DNA of 64,000 bases, taken from NCBI GenBank assembly GCA_041586615.1, contig JBFGZS010000011.1:1-64000 (forward strand), written 5' to 3'. The position numbers were made by a program, and so were the translations under genes. The stretch is from Motiliproteus sp041586615 (GTDB lineage Bacteria > Pseudomonadota > Gammaproteobacteria > Pseudomonadales > Balneatricaceae). Positions 1 through 8,133 of the stretch are shown piece by piece. Each line of letters starts with the position of its first letter. Within the stretch, counting starts at the first letter, position 1. A model generated the notes under the pieces. It saw only the letters and a program-made list of their open reading frames with translations. It ran no database searches and was not told the origin of the DNA.

Positions 1-180
1 AGCGCAACCTGCTACTCGCTAATCGAAACCGCCAAGGCCAATCAACTGGAACCGTCGGCCTATATCCACTATGTGCTGGACCGGATCGGTGAGGCGGATA
101 CGCTGGAAAAACTAGAAGCACTGCTGCCTTGGAATACGACCCTAGAGCCGACTCCCAAAAAAGTGGCTCAGTACGGTTAG
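1..180 (+). CDS. IS66-family transposase, C-terminal fragment
   Basis: The reading frame is open from the first base to a TAG at 178-180 and gives 59 residues. The sequence contains the segments SLIETAKAN, AYIHYVLDRI and LEALLPWN, which match the conserved end of IS66 (TnpC-type, DDE) transposases and their C-terminal element domain. The 5' part lies outside the window. The position directly before a GTAAGC-type terminal repeat supports this. Recognition is by motif only; the exact IS name cannot be given. Confidence 0.88.
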   Translation, partial: SATCYSLIETAKANQLEPSAYIHYVLDRIGEADTLEKLEALLPWNTTLEPTPKKVAQYG

Positions 181-209
181 GTCAAGTGGGTCGATTTAAC
201 GGCGCTTAC
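1..209 (+). mobile_element. Right end of an IS66-family insertion sequence
   Basis: About 29 bases after the transposase stop the sequence reads CGGCGCTTAC, ending at 209. IS66 elements carry inverted repeats that begin GTAAGCG, so this is the expected right terminus. Directly beyond it a different protein frame begins in mid-gene, which places the junction at 209/210. IS66 elements normally make 8-bp target duplications; the predicted one is 210-217 (TCCGTACT). The left end is outside the window, so neither the repeat pair nor the duplication can be confirmed here. Confidence 0.8.
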
Positions 210-649
210 TCCGTACTTATGGGTTGCCGCACACAGGGTTGCCTGGTGATAGTCGTAATGCCTGGAGTATTCGCGCCGGGTGGGATAAGCCTGACTTACG
301 CTGTTCGAATTGTATTGTTGCTAGTATAGAAGGCAGTTACGGCTGGTCCCACGCTTTTGGAATGGGGGTTGCGTGGAATCTTGCACTCGGAGGGAGGGCG
401 GCTGAGGGCGTGGCGGATTATGGCCATGTGGCCGGCGTTTTCAGTACAGAGTTGCTATTTTCAATGGGCGACGCGTACCGTGCTTTAGCGCGCTATACTC
501 AGAATTATTACCCTGAACATGGTGGGATAACCGTTGACCAATTGCTTCTTGAACAGCGCTTTGGCCAGTCGCCAAACTGGGACTTGCGCCTCACATACCG
601 TAAGGCGCTGGATAGTATGTTGTCGGCCGGTCTAAATCTTTATTTTTAG
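210..649 (+). pseudogene. Outer-membrane beta-barrel protein remnant cut by the IS
   Basis: The frame is open from the IS junction to a TAG at 647-649. It has no plausible start with a ribosome binding site, so it is the 3' part of a disrupted gene. The protein alternates short polar and aromatic strands and ends LSAGLNLYF, the terminal-phenylalanine signature of outer-membrane barrels recognised by BAM. The pattern resembles the C-terminal barrel of DUF4105-type (DUF7840) proteins, but this is a weak family guess. The N-terminal part should lie on the other side of the IS, outside the window. Confidence 0.65.
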
Positions 650-712
650 GCCAACGGTATAATTGATTGATTAACCAAGCGCCCCGTAGTTTTGTTTACG
701 TGGTAAATACAT

Positions 713-2380
713 TCAGGCCGCCTGATGCTGCGCCTGCTGTAGCCGGTTGATGGTCGAGAGCACCGCTTTTAGTGATGCGCTGACCGTGTCATGGTCGAAG
801 GCCACGCCGCTGACTCGGGTTCCATCCACATTGACCTGTACGTAGGTGACGGCTTCGGCATCGGTGCCGGCGCCAATGGCATGCTCGCTGTAATCGACCA
901 CGCTGAGTTGCTGGCCGCTGTGCCGGCCCCAGGCGTCGATAAACGCGGATAGGGCGCCTTCTCCTTCGCCTGTGATCTTGTGGACTGTGTCACCGATCAG
1001 CAGATCGGCTTCGATCTGGTCGTGACCCTCGCGTGTCAGCCGGTAGCCCGTGATCTTGACCGGTGACGAGTCGGCAACAAAGTGCTGGCGGAATAACCGG
1101 TAAATCCCTTCGCCGTCGATCTCTTTACCGCTGGTCTCACTTTGCTGCTGTACCCGTTGTGCCATCTCTACCTGCATCCAGCGCGGCAGGCTCAGGCCGT
1201 AATCGCGTTCCAGAACGAAAGCGACGCCGCCTTTACCGGACTGGCTGTTAACCCGGATCACCGCCTGGTAGTCGCGACCGATATCCTGCGGATCGATGGG
1301 CAGGTAAGCCACTTGCCAATGCTCGTCGGGTTGCTGTTGGTGCAGGCATTTGCGAATCGCGTCCTGATGACTGCCGGAGAAGGCGGTGTACACCAGTTCG
1401 CCGATCCAGGGGTGGCGCGGGTGTACCGGCAGGCCGGTGCATTCGGTATACACGGCAATAATCTCATCGGGGTTGGACAGGTCCAGCTCCGGATCGATGC
1501 CCTGGCTGTAGAGGTTCATGGCCAGGGTGACGATATCCATATTACCGGTACGCTCACCATTACCGAGCAGGGTGCCCTCGACGCGATCGGCACCGGCCAG
1601 CAGGGCCAGTTCGGCGGCAGCGACGGCACTGCCGCGGTCGTTGTGGGTATGCACCGACAGAATAATGCTGTCGCGTTGACGGATATGGGTTGAAAAATAC
1701 TCGACCTGGTCGGCAAAGATGTTCGGGGTGGTGCTCTCAACCGTAGCGGGCAGGTTGATGATGCAGGGGTGCTCGGGGGTGGGCTGCCAGATGTCGATCA
1801 CGGCATCGCAGATCTCGACCGCGTAGTTCATTTCGGTATTGCTGAAACTTTCGGGGCTGTACTGGAAGGTCCAGTCGACGTCCGGGTATTTATCCGCTTC
1901 ACGCTTGAGCAGCTCGGCGCCCTGTTTCGCGATGGCGGTAATTCCTTCGGTGCCCTGGCCGAATACGCGCTCGCGTTGAACTTTTGAGGTGGAGTTGTAC
2001 ACGTGTACCACGGCGCGTTTGACGCCGCGTAAGGCTTCAAAGGTGCGCACGATCAAGGCCTCACGCGCCTGAACCAGCACCTGCACGGTGACGTCGTCGG
2101 GAATCTGATCTTCTTCGATCAACCAGCGAATAAAGTCGTAATCGGGTTGGCTGGCGGAAGGGAAGCCAATCTCGATTTCCTTGCAGCCGAGTTTAACCAG
2201 CAATGCCCAGAGTCGCTGTTTTTGCGCCGGATTCATCGGCTCCAGCAACGCCTGGTTACCATCACGCAGGTCGACGCTGGCCCAGCGCGGGGCCTTGTCC
2301 AGAATGCGATTCGGCCATTGGCGATTGTGCATTGGTACAACCGGGGCCGGACGGTATTTGCGGTGGTTAAACATGGTCAC
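713..2380 (-). CDS. leuA: 2-isopropylmalate synthase
   Basis: LeuA condenses 2-oxoisovalerate with acetyl-CoA, the first committed step of leucine biosynthesis. The 555-residue length and composition match the long LeuA type (LeuA2) common in gammaproteobacteria. The DRE-TIM barrel shows DLRDGNQ near residue 40, the metal-binding HTHNDRG near 245 and GNGERTGN near 275. The C-terminal regulatory domain, where leucine binds, covers roughly 430-555. The start is GTG at 2380, seven bases after GAGGA; an ATG two codons later (2374) is less well spaced. The gene stands alone and faces away from the Lrp-type gene upstream. Confidence 0.95.
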   Translation of the reverse strand: MTMFNHRKYRPAPVVPMHNRQWPNRILDKAPRWASVDLRDGNQALLEPMNPAQKQRLWALLVKLGCKEIEIGFPSASQPDYDFIRWLIEEDQIPDDVTVQVLVQAREALIVRTFEALRGVKRAVVHVYNSTSKVQRERVFGQGTEGITAIAKQGAELLKREADKYPDVDWTFQYSPESFSNTEMNYAVEICDAVIDIWQPTPEHPCIINLPATVESTTPNIFADQVEYFSTHIRQRDSIILSVHTHNDRGSAVAAAELALLAGADRVEGTLLGNGERTGNMDIVTLAMNLYSQGIDPELDLSNPDEIIAVYTECTGLPVHPRHPWIGELVYTAFSGSHQDAIRKCLHQQQPDEHWQVAYLPIDPQDIGRDYQAVIRVNSQSGKGGVAFVLERDYGLSLPRWMQVEMAQRVQQQSETSGKEIDGEGIYRLFRQHFVADSSPVKITGYRLTREGHDQIEADLLIGDTVHKITGEGEGALSAFIDAWGRHSGQQLSVVDYSEHAIGAGTDAEAVTYVQVNVDGTRVSGVAFDHDTVSASLKAVLSTINRLQQAQHQAA

Positions 2381-2397
2381 GTTGAAGTCCTCGAACG

Positions 2398-2539
2398 TCT
2401 AAGTTGGGCGGTGAGTCATTGTCCCCGAGATAGGTTTTTCCTGATAGCGGGGTGTTTTTCCGGGCCTTGTGGGCCCGGATAATAGAGCGGTTACCGGATA
2501 GGTTTTCGCTGCCGTTGCCTGCGGGTAGCGGACAGACAT
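2398..2539 (-). promoter_or_regulatory. Possible leuA leader ORF and hairpin
   Basis: An ORF of 46 codons (ATG 2539, TAG 2398-2400) ends 17 bases before the leuA start. It has adjacent CTA and TTA leucine codons immediately before a GC-rich hairpin (2459-2477, stem CCGGGCC/GGCCCGG). This layout resembles attenuation leaders, but the hairpin is followed by A residues rather than a T run and only two leucine codons are present. It may be a chance ORF. Confidence 0.2.
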
Positions 2540-2667
2540 AGTCTATGCAAAATCGTGGGCTAGATTATTGCTAATTGATGCGCCGCAGGATATATAATGA
2601 CAAATAATTGTGCTTCTTCATTATTTTGAGCAATATATTGTCTTTGTATGGATAGAGTGAGATATAT

Positions 2668-3132
2668 ATGAAGCTTGATCGGTATGATCGGCGCATTCTC
2701 GATGTGCTGCAGCAGGCGGGGCGTATCAGCAATCAGGACCTTGCCGAGCGTATCGGTTTGTCCTCATCGCCTTGTCTGCGGCGAGTGCGGGCATTGGAAG
2801 AAAGCGGGTTGATTGCGGGCTATCGGGCCATCCTGGATGCCCGGCAGCTGGGGCTGACGCTGATGGCGCTGATCCATATCTCGATGGACCGGCATACGCC
2901 GGATCGGTTCTCGGCGTTTGATGCGGCAATTCGTGCGCTGCCTGAAGTGCTGGAGTGTCTGTTGGTTACCGGACAGGATGCCGATTACCAGCTAAAAGTG
3001 GTAGTGAAGGATATGGATGCCTACCAAACCTTGCTGCTGGAAAAGATCACCCGTATTGAGGGGGTGACCGGGGTGCACTCCAGTTTTGTGATGCGGCAGG
3101 TGGTGAATAAGACCGCGTTGCCGTTAGCGTAG
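2668..3132 (+). CDS. Lrp/AsnC-family transcriptional regulator
   Basis: This 154-residue protein has the Lrp layout: an N-terminal winged helix-turn-helix (about residues 5-50, ISNQDLAERIGLSSSPCLRRV) and a C-terminal RAM/AsnC ligand-binding domain (about 65-140). Such proteins form dimers to octamers and sense amino acids. It is divergent from leuA across 287 bases, so control of leuA or of itself is possible but unproven. The ATG at 2668 follows a GAGTGAGA stretch. The ligand cannot be told from sequence. Confidence 0.9.
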   Translation: MKLDRYDRRILDVLQQAGRISNQDLAERIGLSSSPCLRRVRALEESGLIAGYRAILDARQLGLTLMALIHISMDRHTPDRFSAFDAAIRALPEVLECLLVTGQDADYQLKVVVKDMDAYQTLLLEKITRIEGVTGVHSSFVMRQVVNKTALPLA

Positions 3133-3186
3133 TGCGCTGTATTTCGGCGGATAAATCTGCCGTAGCAGCGTAGACGGGAAGAGGGC

Positions 3187-3225
3187 TGGCCTCACAATAC
3201 CGAATGGCTCGGTATTGTGAGGCCA
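3187..3225. repeat. Perfect 17-bp inverted repeat
   Basis: Arms 3187-3203 and 3209-3225 are perfectly complementary around a five-base loop. The centre (ACCGAATGGCTCGGT) is the same module as the ACCG-CATGGA-TCGGT palindrome at 61753-61783 and the decayed copy at 55646-55660. It lies between the convergent Lrp-type and permease genes, where it could also end transcription, although no T run follows. Confidence 0.8.
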
Positions 3226-3239
3226 GGTTACTAGGTGGT

Positions 3240-3300
3240 TTATGTATGAACCGCCGTGGCATAAAGCCATGTCAGGTTAATAGACACTAGGTTAATAGAC
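3240..3300 (+). repeat. Dispersed palindromic element, copy 1 (partial)
   Basis: The stretch ATGAACCGCCGTGGCATAAA followed by GCCATGTCAGGTTAATAG matches the copy at 18600-18641 nearly base for base. The end is duplicated: TAATAGACAC and CTAGGTTAATAGACAC follow in tandem. It occupies the tail-to-tail space between the Lrp-type gene and the permease. Confidence 0.75.
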
Positions 3301-3315
3301 ACAGCCTCTTTAGTG

Positions 3316-5013
3316 TTACCCCCGCATCAGCGGGTCGCTGATGCCAAACAGGTATAGCGCTGCCATGCCGATCAGGCCGGCGGCCAGGACATAATAGAGG
3401 GTCGGGATAATGGTCATCCGCAGGGTGGCGCCCTCGCGTCCGAGCAGGCCTACCGTGGCAGAAGCGGCCACCACATTATGAATGGCGACCATGTTGCCCG
3501 CCGCCGCACCGACAGCTTGCAGTGCTACCAGCATGGCGCCGGAGAGCCCAAGATTGACCGCAATACCGTATTGGAACTGGCTTAGCATCATATTGCTCAC
3601 GGTGTTACTACCGGCGATAAACGCGCCCAGGGCGCCGATTGCCGCCGCAAACAGCGGGTAGGTAGCGCCGAAGCTCTGCGCGACATAATCGGCCATGGCA
3701 ATGGGCATGCTGGGCAGTGCCTGTGCGTTAACGCCCGAGTTGATCAGGATGCGCACCATCGGAATGGTAAAGACCAGTACAAAACCTGCACCGATCAAGG
3801 TACGGCTGGAGTCCCCGACCGCTTTGCGCAAGTCAGCAAGATGCATGCGGTGCAGGAAGAACGTGACCAGTACCACAAACACCAGTATTCCGCCCGGCAG
3901 GTAAAGCGGTGCAAAACTTGCGGCGATGCCGGTCTCGCCCATCAGATCCTTGAACCCTAGCGCCACCGATTTCAGCAGGCCCTTAAAATCCGGGCTAACG
4001 CGGGATAGCACCAGTACGACGGCGACCAGTACATAGGGTAACCAGGCCATAGTTGCGGACAGCGGGCGTTTTTCTGCCAGTGCGTCCATCGTGATCTGAA
4101 AACGTCCCATCCACTCCGCGGGCCATTCGGCCGGTTCGGCGAAATCCCATTGATCCTTGGGAATAAGAAAACCTTTACGCGCCGCAAACATCACCACGGC
4201 CAGGCCGATCAGGCCTCCGATCAGAGAGGGAAATTCCGGCCCCAGAAAGACGCCGGTCAGCATATAGGGGATGGTGAAGGCGGCACCTGCAAACAGTGCA
4301 AACGGCGCGATAGAAAGTCCTTCACTCCAGGAGCGATTGCGACCAAAAAAGCGTGTCAGCATAACCACCATTAACAGCGGGATCAGGGTGCCGATAATAC
4401 CGTGAGTCAGCGCGACTTCGGCGGTAATCAGGCGGATAAACGCTTCCCAGTCACTGCCATTGGCGATCAGCTGCTGTGTCAACGCCGTCCGGTCCATGCC
4501 GTTTTGAATACCGATAATAATGGGGGTGCCAACCGCACCGAAGGATACTGGGGTGCTCTGAATCATCATGCCGATCATGACCGCCCCCAGCGCCGGGAAG
4601 CCGATTGCGACCAACAGAGGCGCCGCGATGGCGGCAGGGGTGCCGAAGCCGGATGCGCCTTCGATAAAGGAGCCGAATAACCAGGCAATGATGACCACCT
4701 GTACCCGCCGGTCGGGGCTGATATTAGCGAAGGCGGCGCGGATCGTGCCGATTGCGCCGGAATATTTCAGCGTGTTCAGCAGCAGGATGGCGCCGAAAAT
4801 AATCCACAGTACCGAAACCGTGATAACAAGACCTTGTAGGGTCGAAGCCATCACGCGATTCAGCGACATCTCCCACCCGAAAATGGCGATCAAGGCGGTT
4901 GTAAAAAAGACCGCCGGCATCGCCAGCTTTGCAGGCCAGCGAAAACCGAGTAATAGAATGGCGGCCAGGACTATTGGCGTGGCGGCCAGCAATGCTTGTA
5001 GTTCTATGCTCAT
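3316..5013 (-). CDS. L-lactate permease family transporter (LctP/LldP/GlcA)
   Basis: This inner-membrane carrier belongs to TC 2.A.14, proton-coupled uptake of L-lactate, D-lactate or glycolate. It has 565 residues with about 12-14 hydrophobic segments. The family-typical stretches FIEGASGFGTPAAI, TPVSFGAVGTPI and GSNTVSNMM are present. The start is ATG at 5013, preceded by GGAG with five-base spacing; the longer frame to 5040 is rejected. No lactate dehydrogenase gene is adjacent. Two TTGGT-N3-ACCAA palindromes upstream suggest control by a GntR/FadR-type lactate or glycolate regulator encoded elsewhere. The substrate within the lactate/glycolate group is not certain. Confidence 0.88.
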   Translation of the reverse strand: MSIELQALLAATPIVLAAILLLGFRWPAKLAMPAVFFTTALIAIFGWEMSLNRVMASTLQGLVITVSVLWIIFGAILLLNTLKYSGAIGTIRAAFANISPDRRVQVVIIAWLFGSFIEGASGFGTPAAIAAPLLVAIGFPALGAVMIGMMIQSTPVSFGAVGTPIIIGIQNGMDRTALTQQLIANGSDWEAFIRLITAEVALTHGIIGTLIPLLMVVMLTRFFGRNRSWSEGLSIAPFALFAGAAFTIPYMLTGVFLGPEFPSLIGGLIGLAVVMFAARKGFLIPKDQWDFAEPAEWPAEWMGRFQITMDALAEKRPLSATMAWLPYVLVAVVLVLSRVSPDFKGLLKSVALGFKDLMGETGIAASFAPLYLPGGILVFVVLVTFFLHRMHLADLRKAVGDSSRTLIGAGFVLVFTIPMVRILINSGVNAQALPSMPIAMADYVAQSFGATYPLFAAAIGALGAFIAGSNTVSNMMLSQFQYGIAVNLGLSGAMLVALQAVGAAAGNMVAIHNVVAASATVGLLGREGATLRMTIIPTLYYVLAAGLIGMAALYLFGISDPLMRG

Positions 5014-5139
5014 TTCATCTCCATCATTTGTTATTACCACGCAAGGCTTCTTTGTCCTCGGTGTTGTCTGGGTATACAGACGGCGAAAAGATTACGCGCA
5101 TTGAGGTCAATATGGAAGATGGGCTTGATAATAATGTCA

Positions 5140-5154
5140 ATTGGTCATACCAAT
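5140..5154. promoter_or_regulatory. LldR/PdhR-type operator 1
   Basis: ATTGGT-CAT-ACCAAT is a perfect palindrome with a three-base centre. It fits the TTGGT-N3-ACCAA operator class bound by FadR-subfamily GntR regulators such as LldR, GlcC and PdhR. It lies about 127 bases upstream of the permease start. Confidence 0.6.
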
Positions 5155-5224
5155 CACCTGGTTGGTTTAGCTTTCTTTTGGGTTTTTTTAGGCTTAACGC
5201 AGTGGTTTTTAAATACTTTTGCTC

Positions 5225-5239
5225 TTTGGTCTTACCAAT
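5225..5239. promoter_or_regulatory. LldR/PdhR-type operator 2
   Basis: TTTGGT-CTT-ACCAAT is a second site of the same class with one mismatch in symmetry. Its centre is 85 bp from operator 1, about eight helical turns. Paired distant operators are known for E. coli LldR. Confidence 0.55.
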
Positions 5240-5397
5240 CTGTTTTCTGGTGACGCAGAAGGTGTTGGCGGGGGTTTTTATGCACGAGAGCCGGGCAGTG
5301 GCCAGACCTGGTCTGGCGCTGCTGTTTTTTTTGGGGTGCGAGGAAGAGAGTGGCTGCTGTCAGGGCTAACCGTATAAGAGTTAACCGCATAAGAGGC

Positions 5398-5535
5398 TAG
5401 TGCCGCGTATCCTTTAACTATTCGGATATTATGTCCCGTCGGATTACGGCCGTTGGATTCACGACATCGCGTGCAGGCACGCTCCTACCATGGGCAACCC
5501 AATCCTGTGGGAGCCTGCCTGCAGGCGAAGCCCTT
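5398..5535. repeat. REP doublet with conserved flank, copy 1
   Basis: Two inverted modules, GCAGGCACGCTCCTACCATG and GTGGGAGCCTGCCTGCAGGC, face each other, as in Pseudomonas REP pairs. The left flank (5401-5440, GCGTATCCTTTAACTATTCG onward) recurs at 50065-50104 with only a few changes. The repeated unit is therefore longer than a simple REP. It has no coding capacity. Confidence 0.8.
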
Positions 5536-5720
5536 CGTCGTTTCTGCGCTAATTCGAACGACAAGATACAAACCTGTAGTCTTTTAGCCTGTGTGGGTTC
5601 AGGGTTGCGTGCTTTTTTCGTAAAGAAGTGCTGCCGTAAACAAGAGTGTCCCTCTTGGGGCGGCTGGCCGCCCCGCGTGGCCGTCTCGCGTGATAGCGGT
5701 ATGCGGGGGGCGCCGTGGGC

Positions 5721-6188
5721 TTACATCTTGGCTTGCAGATAATTGGCTAAGCCGATTTTATCGATCAGTCCGAGTTGTTGCTCGAGCCAGAAGGTATGGT
5801 CCTCTTCGGTATCGGTGAGTAGTCCCTGGAGTATGGCACGGCTCTGATAATCGGCCTCTTTCTCACAGAGCGCGATCGCGTTCTTGAGCTCAGTCCCCAC
5901 GGCGTATTCCACCGCCAGATCGTTTTTCAGCATCGCAGGAACGTCTTTACCGACCCGCAGGGGGTCCCGTGTCACCATGTCTGGTCGACCTTCAAGAAAC
6001 AAGATACGTTCGATCAGCTTGGCGGCATGGCCTTTCTCATCCTCAAATTCATGCGCAATTCGCTCATGCAGTTCGGACAACCCCCAGTCGCGGTACATCT
6101 CGGCATGAATAAAATACTGGTCCATGGCGGTTAATTCATTGGCCAGTAGTCGGTTGAGTGCTGAAATAATTTTCTTATTGCCTTTCAT
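5721..6188 (-). CDS. Bacterioferritin subunit, ferroxidase type without haem ligand
   Basis: This 155-residue four-helix bacterioferritin chain helps form the 24-mer iron store. Aligned with E. coli Bfr numbering, the dinuclear ferroxidase ligands are all present: Glu18, Glu51, His54, Glu94, Glu127 and His130. The haem-ligating Met52 is replaced by Lys (DEKGH). The ATG at 6188 follows AAGGAGG, so the 14 extra upstream residues are not coding. It lies 10 bases after the stop of the second subunit gene, forming a two-gene operon. Haem would have to be bound by the partner subunit. Confidence 0.93.
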   Translation of the reverse strand: MKGNKKIISALNRLLANELTAMDQYFIHAEMYRDWGLSELHERIAHEFEDEKGHAAKLIERILFLEGRPDMVTRDPLRVGKDVPAMLKNDLAVEYAVGTELKNAIALCEKEADYQSRAILQGLLTDTEEDHTFWLEQQLGLIDKIGLANYLQAKM

Positions 6189-6198
6189 GCCCGCCTCC

Positions 6199-6666
6199 TT
6201 AGCGCGTCTGCGCTTGCAGGTAGTTTTCAATGCCGGTGTTGGCGATCAGGTAGTGCTGGGTCTCGATCCAATCGACATGCTCCTCCTCTTCTTCGAGGAT
6301 TTCTTCCAGCATGTCGCGGCTGACATAGTCCTGACGCGACTCACACTCGGCAATGGCCTGGCGCAACGCGGCCAGTTGCTCCAGCTCCAGGGACAAGTCA
6401 CAGTCGAGCATTTCAGCGCAGTGTTCGCCGATACGCAGACGGTCGAGATTCTGCAAATTGGGCAGTCCGTTCAGAAACAGAATACGTTCGATCAGCACGT
6501 CGGCCTGTTTCATATCTTTGATTGATTTCTTATAGGCCTGATCGTTGAGTGCCGATAGCCCCCAGTTGCGGAACATCCGTGCATGCAGAAAATACTGATT
6601 AATGGATGTCAGCTCCCAGCACAAGATGCTATTCAGTTGTTTGATAACCTCGCTTTGCCCTTGCAT
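6199..6666 (-). CDS. Bacterioferritin subunit, haem-binding type with degraded ferroxidase site
   Basis: This is the first gene of the bacterioferritin pair, 155 residues from the ATG at 6666 behind AGGAGATCAC. The haem ligand Met52 is kept (KDMKQAD). Two ferroxidase ligands are altered, Glu51 to Asp and His54 to Gln, while Glu18, Glu94, Glu127 and His130 remain. The two chains are thus complementary, as described for two-subunit bacterioferritins such as Neisseria BfrA/BfrB and Magnetospirillum Bfr1/Bfr2. Assembly into a mixed shell is inferred. Confidence 0.93.
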   Translation of the reverse strand: MQGQSEVIKQLNSILCWELTSINQYFLHARMFRNWGLSALNDQAYKKSIKDMKQADVLIERILFLNGLPNLQNLDRLRIGEHCAEMLDCDLSLELEQLAALRQAIAECESRQDYVSRDMLEEILEEEEEHVDWIETQHYLIANTGIENYLQAQTR

Positions 6667-6733
6667 GTGATCTCCTGTCAATCCGCTCATTGGTGCAGAC
6701 ATCAGTGTAGACGGCGCTCGGCAAGGCTGCCAA

Positions 6734-7975
6734 TTATTGCCGGGTCGCCAGCAGGGCCGGATCTGATGCTCGGCTGCTGCCAGGGTCCTTGAGCGTGCGC
6801 AATCCCGCTGAAAATGCAGAAAGACTGGCGCTGCGCAGCAGCACGAAGGTTTTCTGGTTCTGTTTGCAGAATTTTTTCACCCGTAAGCAGGCATCGTGGC
6901 TAACGCAATCGACGGGGCAGAACACCAGATCGGCAGCCCAGAGGCTGCTGCACAGGTCAGCACGGTTGTCCTCTTGTCCGCCGTCGTGAATGACCAGCTC
7001 GCCATTGAGCGTTTCGACATAGCTTCTCAGGTGCGGGTAGAGCGTCGTGCGTCCGCCGATATAGGCGAGCCGCTTGCCTTCGAGATCGATCGCCTCGCCC
7101 CTGCGGGGTGTCGCCTCACGGGACTGGCTGGCCAGCAGCTGGTTTAAGCCGCGTTCCATGGCGTCGCGTTCCTGCTGTACTTCTTGCAGCTGTTCGAGTA
7201 GCCCCTGATTGCCGTATTCCAGTTCGTTCAGGCGTTGCTCGCGCTGTGCTAACTGCGTCACCAGCCAGTCTTGTTTGCGGCGCAGGTTTTGATTGTCCTG
7301 GCGCGTTTCGGCCAGGTCGTGATTGCGTTGCTGTTCCGAGGGCGTGGCGAGCGTTAAGCGTTGTTGCATCGATTGCAGGGCGTCTTTTTGCGCGGTGATC
7401 AGCGCCTCCCGACGGGCCATTTTTTGCTCGAAATGCCGGCGCTGTTTATCGAGCAGGTTTTCCTGTTCTTCGACCTGTTCCGCCAGGGCGGCGGTACGTT
7501 GCAGGTCGGCCCGGTTGGAGGCTCCCTGCAGATGTGACAGCATATGCACATCTCCCAGGGCCTGGCCCGTTAGTTTGGGACAGCTATGTTGGTGGCTAAG
7601 CAGCGCCCAGAATGGGCCTGATATGTCGCCACGCTGTAACGCGTCGCACCAGAATGCCTGTTGTGCCTCGGGCGCCGTGAGCGTGCTATAGCTTCGTATC
7701 CAGCGTTGGTATTTTTTATCCAGTAGTTTGTGTACACGGTGTGAAATGGCACCATTGTGTTCGGCCTGACCGACGATGCCGGTGTGCAAGTGATGATCGC
7801 TGGGTTTCGGCGGTAGGGTCAGGGTGCTGTTGCGCTGGATCTTTTTCAGCTCCTTCATACTCAGGCAGGTACCGATGATCGGACAATGATAGTGGCGCGG
7901 CATATCCCATATTTTCACGCGGCTCGACCCCGGTTGAGTCTTCTGGCCGGTTGCGTCTTCACACAAATCGCACAT
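6734..7975 (-). CDS. DUF2325 coiled-coil protein
   Basis: This 413-residue cytoplasmic protein has three parts. The N-terminal region (1-150) carries conserved Cys and His residues, including CDLC at 2-5. A long Gln/Arg/Glu-rich coiled coil covers about 165-290. The C-terminal DUF2325 domain (about 305-395) shows YIGGRTTLYPHLRSYVE and the Cys-containing CPVDCVSHDAC. The function is unknown. It sits between the bacterioferritin operon and bfd, facing bfd across Fur-like sites, so a role in iron storage or release is likely but only by context. The ATG at 7975 follows GAGGGA. Confidence 0.8.
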   Translation of the reverse strand: MCDLCEDATGQKTQPGSSRVKIWDMPRHYHCPIIGTCLSMKELKKIQRNSTLTLPPKPSDHHLHTGIVGQAEHNGAISHRVHKLLDKKYQRWIRSYSTLTAPEAQQAFWCDALQRGDISGPFWALLSHQHSCPKLTGQALGDVHMLSHLQGASNRADLQRTAALAEQVEEQENLLDKQRRHFEQKMARREALITAQKDALQSMQQRLTLATPSEQQRNHDLAETRQDNQNLRRKQDWLVTQLAQREQRLNELEYGNQGLLEQLQEVQQERDAMERGLNQLLASQSREATPRRGEAIDLEGKRLAYIGGRTTLYPHLRSYVETLNGELVIHDGGQEDNRADLCSSLWAADLVFCPVDCVSHDACLRVKKFCKQNQKTFVLLRSASLSAFSAGLRTLKDPGSSRASDPALLATRQ

Positions 7976-8030
7976 AGATTCCCTCTGCTACAACACCTTG
8001 CCGCCGACCCCATGCCAAGCGCGAGAGTCA

Positions 8031-8083
8031 TCATAATCGATAATCATTCGCGCCCGCAATGATAATGGTGTTGATAATCATTC
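8031..8083. promoter_or_regulatory. Tandem Fur-box-like sites
   Basis: The segments ATAATCGATAATCATTCGC (8033-8051), AATGATAATGG (8058-8068) and TTGATAATCATTC (8071-8083) repeat the GATAAT/ATTATC hexamers that make up Fur boxes. They lie between the divergent DUF2325 and bfd starts. Ferric-uptake-regulator control of bfd is common in proteobacteria. Confidence 0.75.
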
Positions 8084-8133
8084 CCGATATCGTTAGCATG
8101 GAGTTGTCGAGAAATTGTACAGAGGATCAGACG

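Larger units (their letters stand above)
5014..5720. other. 707-bp intergenic region
   Basis: There is no convincing gene. From the permease start outward it holds an AT-rich stretch with two GntR-type operators, then a REP doublet at 5398-5535, then a short GC hairpin at 5657-5674 (GGGGCGGC/GCCGCCCC). Short open frames here show no family features. Confidence 0.7.

Noticed and set aside
5125..5140. TTGAT-AATAAT-GTCAA as an Anr/FNR box
   Set aside because: The spacer is six bases instead of four and the right half is GTCAA.
5657..5674. GC hairpin near bacterioferritin as a terminator
   Set aside because: A strong stem is present but no T run follows on either strand.
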